DNA of 8,334 nt from JBGSWC01 sp041752635. GTDB taxonomy: Bacteria > Planctomycetota > Planctomycetia > Pirellulales > Lacipirellulaceae. This document shows positions 5,267-8,334 of this stretch, piece by piece; position 1 is the stretch's first letter; each line of letters begins with the position of its first letter. The DNA lies in NCBI GenBank assembly GCA_041752635.1, contig JBGSWC010000321.1, positions 1 to 8,334 on the forward strand, in the 5' to 3' direction. The notes below the pieces were generated by a model. It saw only the letters and a program-made list of their open reading frames with translations. It was not told the origin of the DNA and did no database searches. The position numbers were made by a program, and so were the translations under genes.

Positions 5267-6166
5267 TTACGAAAGATAAATCACCACAAATAGCACAATC
5301 CACACAGCGTCGACCAAGTGCCAATAGAGCGACAAATTTTTGACCGCGGACAAAGTGCGGCGGGTGAGTCCGACCAGCACCCACCAACTCGCGACCACGA
5401 GCGCGGCCAACAAGTGCGCAAGATGGGCTCCCGTAAGCAGAAAATAAGTGCTCACCCACAGCCGACCGCCCGGCACAACGATCGGCAGCCGCAGCCAAGG
5501 CAACTGTTCGTTGTATCCTGCCGACTCCGCGTCACTCCGGGGGAAGATCGAAAGTGCGAGCGCGTCGCAGCGTGCAATCGCTCCGCTGGTGGGGCGTGGA
5601 TCTCGCAGCCCTCGCTCGGCTTCGAGCAAGTCGCCCGTTGCAAACTGGTCGAGCCAAGCAAGTCTTTCGGCGGCCTCCGGAGCATCGGGCGATTCGCGTA
5701 GTTCGGCTTGCAGCGTTTGTACACGTTGACGCACGGCAGACAGGTAGGCGGCATCGGCCTGGTTGAAGATCGGCCCGCCACCGGGGGCAGGGAAGAGATT
5801 ATGTCGGTACTTTTCGCGATATTCGTAGCTTTTTACACCAATAAACAACGTGCCCAACATCACCGCGAGCAACAGCCAAACGCGTGCGACCAGTGGTTTG
5901 CTGGCCCCGAGCGATCGCGCCGCTTGAGCCACCGCGGCACCCGATGCGAGCAGCACCAGCGTGTTTGCCAAGCCGATGATGCGGTCGACGTGCATCGTCG
6001 CGGCCGAGGGCCACGCATCACTTCCCATCCGTAGCACGATATACGAGGCCAACAGGGCCGTGAAGAACATGACCTCAGTCGCGATAAACAGCCACATGCC
6101 GAGCCGACCGATGCTCATGCCGGCTGGATGCGAATCGCTTGTGGTTTCGGCTGCCGGTGTTGCCAT
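5267..6166 (-). CDS. ctaE: Cytochrome c oxidase subunit III (heme-copper oxidase) with large loop insertion
   Basis: This is subunit III of the aa3-type terminal oxidase, an integral inner-membrane protein that stabilises the catalytic subunit and supports proton uptake. It is the five-helix bacterial form. Helix 1 (about 22-46) contains LGMWLFIATEVMFF, helix 2 spans about 60-82, helix 3 about 93-115 with GVKSYEYREKY and conserved Glu115, helix 4 about 236-262 with STYFLLTGAHLAH, and helix 5 about 277-298 with SLYWHLVDAVWIVLF. Between helices 3 and 4 lie about 120 residues (117-235), where I expect a few tens. The extra part is hydrophilic, with a probable helical or coiled-coil stretch (about 136-186) rich in Glu, Gln, Ala and Arg. 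The total of 299 residues is therefore long for this type. ATG at 6166 is used here; an in-frame GTG at 6190 abuts the ctaB stop and would add eight residues. The gene follows ctaB directly and is surely in the same transcript. Confidence 0.95.
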   Translation of the reverse strand: MATPAAETTSDSHPAGMSIGRLGMWLFIATEVMFFTALLASYIVLRMGSDAWPSAATMHVDRIIGLANTLVLLASGAAVAQAARSLGASKPLVARVWLLLAVMLGTLFIGVKSYEYREKYRHNLFPAPGGGPIFNQADAAYLSAVRQRVQTLQAELRESPDAPEAAERLAWLDQFATGDLLEAERGLRDPRPTSGAIARCDALALSIFPRSDAESAGYNEQLPWLRLPIVVPGGRLWVSTYFLLTGAHLAHLLAALVVASWWVLVGLTRRTLSAVKNLSLYWHLVDAVWIVLFVVIYLS

Positions 6167-6190
6167 CGACTGATTCTCATTCACTTTCAC

Positions 6191-7102
6191 TTAAATTGCG
6201 AGCAGCGTCAGCGACAATAGCCAAGTCGGCAAATAGACCAAGCTAAGTCGCAGCAATCCACGCGATGTATCGTCGTTCGGCGACTTCGCGAATCGCAGGC
6301 TGCTGCGAACGTACAGCAATGTGAGCGCGATGGCGACCAAACCACTGAGCGTCGAACCAACCAGCGAAGCTCCGGCCGTGAGCGGCATGAGTACCGCCAA
6401 CAACAGCAACAAGCTGCCGATGATGGCGACGCGACCAGCACGTTTGCCAGAAGGGTCGACGGTCGTGTCCATCACGTAGCTGGCTGCTTGGTAGTCATCG
6501 CGGCAACGCCAGGCGATCGCCATGAAGTGCGGATACTGCCATAACAGGAGCACAAGAAAGACGCCCCAGGCGGCCGGGTGGGCGAGCGAGCCACCGGCGG
6601 CCAGCCAACCCAATAATATCGGCAGCGCCCCGCTAATTGCACCGACAAACGTGTTGAGAGTCGATCGCGACTTGAGCGGAGTGTAAACAACCACATAAAT
6701 CAACCAGCAAACAACACCGGCGACGGTTGCCGCCAAGGGGACCGCGACCGCGAGCATGGCGATCCCAGAAAGCCCGGTTGTCACCGCGAAACAAATTGCC
6801 ACGGCTGATGACATGCGGCCTGCCGGCAAGGGACGATTGCGGGTCCGCGACATCAGCCCATCTCGCTCGACTTCGAGCAGTTGGTTGAGCGCACTGGCGC
6901 TTGCCGCGACGAGTCCCGTGCCCACGAGCGCGGCAACCAAGGTGGCCAATCTCCATTCGCCGCCGACAAGCAGAAAGCCCGCCAGCACTGTGATCAACTC
7001 CATGACGACAATGCGCAACTTTGAGAGCGTCACAAAGTCGTTGACGATGTCGCTCACAGCTCGCTGCGAGGTGGCGGCGGTTGTCGGCGTGCCGACGCTC
7101 AT
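6191..7102 (-). CDS. ctaB: Protoheme IX farnesyltransferase (heme O synthase)
   Basis: This 303-residue UbiA-type membrane prenyltransferase converts protoheme IX (heme b) and farnesyl diphosphate to heme o, the first step toward heme a for the oxidase. The first Asp/Glu-rich motif is seen in NQLLEVERDGLMSRTRNRPLPAGRM (from Asn73, with Glu77 and Asp81), which binds the diphosphate through magnesium. YTPLKSRSTLNTFVGAISGALP (from 140) and QYPHFMAIAWRCRDDYQAASYVM (from 189) are the other hallmark blocks, the latter holding the second acidic motif. Eight or nine hydrophobic segments are visible, and length is normal. The ATG at 7100-7102 overlaps the ctaA stop by four bases, and GGAG at 7110-7113 provides a well-placed ribosome site. 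The stop at 6191-6193 abuts the possible ctaE GTG. All expected catalytic features are present. Confidence 0.97.
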   Translation of the reverse strand: MSVGTPTTAATSQRAVSDIVNDFVTLSKLRIVVMELITVLAGFLLVGGEWRLATLVAALVGTGLVAASASALNQLLEVERDGLMSRTRNRPLPAGRMSSAVAICFAVTTGLSGIAMLAVAVPLAATVAGVVCWLIYVVVYTPLKSRSTLNTFVGAISGALPILLGWLAAGGSLAHPAAWGVFLVLLLWQYPHFMAIAWRCRDDYQAASYVMDTTVDPSGKRAGRVAIIGSLLLLLAVLMPLTAGASLVGSTLSGLVAIALTLLYVRSSLRFAKSPNDDTSRGLLRLSLVYLPTWLLSLTLLAI

Positions 7103-8181
7103 GGGGTGGCTCCGTGCAATGATCGCTGGTTGATCTTAGGGGTAACTTGTGAGCCCTCTATTCTGTTCGCTACCGTGGCTGTGCGAAAGGCCAGCAATGT
7201 CACGATTACGAGCGAGACGAGCAGCAGCGAGCCGGTCGCTTGGTGCGAGGTGACAATGTGTGATTGCCACATGCCGTCGGCAACGATCGGCTCGCTCGCA
7301 TTCGACCATCCCTGCAAAGAGTGAGGCAGCCGGTAGCGGGCCACCCAGGTCGCGATTCCAAGGGCGACTTGAACCGAGACAACGAAACTGGCAAAACTCG
7401 CCGCCCGGCGAACGGAGGTCTGATCGCACCAAGCCAAGATCGCCAACAGCGAAGTCAGCACAACGATCAAGACCGCGACCGTGAGGTGCAGCATCGTCGC
7501 CATTGTGAAAGTCTGATGCGTCGCAGTCGCCGGCATGTGTCGCAGCCAAGCACCGATGCCGATTTGGCAGTAAACAAGTAAGAGTGTGATTGCCGCCAGC
7601 CAGGCTACGCGATGGGATGTGCTGGCCAGTTGGTTGGCTGATGCCCAACGTCGCGAAGTGACTACGGCCAATGCTACGGCACCGGCAAACACCAGCGGAC
7701 CAGTGGTTCCATGAATCGAGGCGAGCAAGCGATCGCTCAAAACCACGCGCAAGCCACCGAGGACACCTTGAGCTATGACTGCCAGCAAAAATCCCCAGGC
7801 GGCGAATTTCACCCAACGTCGCGATTCGGCGAGCGAAGTCGCAACGACCAGCCCAATAGCCAGCAACCCAACCAAGGTACCGAGCAAGCGGTGACCATGC
7901 TCGATAAACAAATCCCATGGACCATAGAGCCACGTCGTCCAAGGATAGAGAAACATGTTATAGCCAAAGGTGTTTGGCCAGTCGGGCACGGCCATGCCTG
8001 CCTTGGTGGTCGTCACGAGGCCACCAGCCCAGATCAGCGGAAACGTCGCTAGAGCTACCGCCAGCGCCGCGCGATGGGGCCATCGCGATGGGGCTGGCTC
8101 GCTGGCGTCGCCTTGTCTGGGCTGGTTGGGCAACGAACTGTTCCTCTGTGCGGTTGTCGAAAGCGAATGATAAAAAGTCAC
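7099..8181 (-). CDS. ctaA: Heme A synthase (COX15/CtaA family)
   Basis: This 360-residue inner-membrane enzyme oxidises the C8 methyl group of heme o to the formyl group of heme a, using heme b as cofactor. About eight hydrophobic segments are visible. The four family histidines are present: His97 in EHGHR (with Glu94), His157 in SIHGTTG, His232 in MLHLTVA and His313 in TSHQATG. The entry motif GGLVTTTKAGMAVPDWPNTFG (from 53) is characteristic. A disulfide-forming Cys pair in the first extracellular loop, as in the Bacillus subtilis type, is not seen. The start is GTG at 8181, giving a polar N-terminal extension of about 35 residues before helix 1. No Shine-Dalgarno precedes it; an in-frame TTG at codon 17 is a less likely alternative. 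It is the first gene of the block and overlaps ctaB by four bases, so the two heme-modifying enzymes should be made together. Confidence 0.96.
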   Translation of the reverse strand: MTFYHSLSTTAQRNSSLPNQPRQGDASEPAPSRWPHRAALAVALATFPLIWAGGLVTTTKAGMAVPDWPNTFGYNMFLYPWTTWLYGPWDLFIEHGHRLLGTLVGLLAIGLVVATSLAESRRWVKFAAWGFLLAVIAQGVLGGLRVVLSDRLLASIHGTTGPLVFAGAVALAVVTSRRWASANQLASTSHRVAWLAAITLLLVYCQIGIGAWLRHMPATATHQTFTMATMLHLTVAVLIVVLTSLLAILAWCDQTSVRRAASFASFVVSVQVALGIATWVARYRLPHSLQGWSNASEPIVADGMWQSHIVTSHQATGSLLLVSLVIVTLLAFRTATVANRIEGSQVTPKINQRSLHGATP

Positions 8182-8188
8182 TCAATTG

Positions 8189-8194
8189 ATTGTA
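8189..8194 (-). promoter_or_regulatory. Candidate -10 box for ctaA
   Basis: TACAAT on the minus strand lies 7 bases before the GTG start of ctaA. If used, transcription would begin at or next to the start codon, giving a leaderless message, consistent with the missing ribosome site. No convincing -35 box lies 16 to 18 bases upstream, so support is weak. The real promoter of the block could also lie outside the window. Confidence 0.25.
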
Positions 8195-8241
8195 TCGAAT
8201 CGAGCCGAGGGCAGGACCGGTCGTTTGGGGTGCGACAGTTT

Positions 8242-8260
8242 GACGCAGGCTTAATGCGTC
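8242..8260. promoter_or_regulatory. Small inverted repeat upstream of ctaA, operator-like
   Basis: GACGCA (8242-8247) and TGCGTC (8255-8260) form a perfect six-base inverted repeat with a seven-base spacer, about 60 bases upstream of the ctaA start in the 119-base non-coding stretch 8182-8300. Its size and place fit a dimeric regulator site overlapping the promoter region, but no known operator is recognised. Confidence 0.3.
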
Positions 8261-8300
8261 GATGTTGACGAATTTCGCGGGATGGGGCACGGGTCCTAAT

Positions 8301-8333
8301 CTACTTGCTCAATTCGACCAATCGCGCGAGCAA
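8301..8333 (-). CDS. Possible C-terminal tail of a gene upstream of ctaA (partial)
   Basis: Reading the minus strand from 8333 gives ten residues, LLARLVELSK, ending in TAG at 8301-8303. The amphipathic helix-like composition and codon use are like those of the neighbouring genes. It is too short to identify. If real, ctaA starts 119 bases downstream of this stop and may be read from the same transcript. Sequence to the right of the window would confirm or remove it. Confidence 0.3.
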   Translation of the reverse strand: MLARLVELSK

Positions 8334-8334
8334 C

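Noticed and set aside
7136..7942. A 268-codon open frame on the minus strand inside ctaA
   Set aside because: It overlaps the clearly conserved heme A synthase in another frame, is rich in Arg, Cys, Trp and His as shadow frames are, and shows no family motif.
1..8334. Mobile element, phage, CRISPR or defence system
   Set aside because: No transposase, integrase, cas gene, regularly spaced repeats or long terminal inverted repeats were seen. The genes form a housekeeping respiratory cluster.

Overview
The window looks like chromosomal DNA from an aerobic, moderately GC-rich bacterium. The gene order, the protein style and the frequent lack of Shine-Dalgarno sites suggest a planctomycete, possibly of the Pirellulales. 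That placement is inference; no rRNA or other marker gene is present. Almost all of it is coding, and no stretch over 300 bases lacks a gene. I see no tRNA, rRNA, CRISPR array, insertion sequence or phage gene.

Layout, left to right. Bases 2-40 may be the tail of an upstream plus-strand gene. A Fur-family metal-responsive regulator (90-590, plus) follows. It converges on a block of seven minus-strand genes filling 661-8181. In transcription order these are: ctaA (heme A synthase), ctaB (heme O synthase), ctaE (cytochrome c oxidase subunit III), an ABC-2 type ATPase, its membrane permease, a SCO1/SenC copper chaperone, and a secreted Xaa-Pro dipeptidyl-peptidase/CocE-like hydrolase. The last bases (8301-8333, minus) could be the tail of one more upstream gene.

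The minus-strand block is mainly a maturation cluster for an aa3-type heme-copper oxidase. CtaB farnesylates heme b to heme o, CtaA oxidises heme o to heme a, CtaE is a structural subunit, and SCO is expected to deliver copper to the CuA site of subunit II. Subunits I and II are not in the window. ctaA/ctaB and permease/SCO overlap by four bases (ATGA), and ctaB/ctaE abut or nearly so, which points to co-transcription and translational coupling.

The least explained part is the ABC exporter pair between the heme and copper genes. Its substrate cannot be read from sequence, but its position suggests a role in oxidase assembly. Two breaks interrupt the packed block: a GC-rich hairpin just after the ctaE stop, and a 159-base gap before the permease. 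That gap holds a promoter-like element, a G-quadruplex pattern and a short tandem repeat. Subunit III also carries a large hydrophilic insertion between its third and fourth membrane helices. The hydrolase at the end of the block has no obvious link to respiration.
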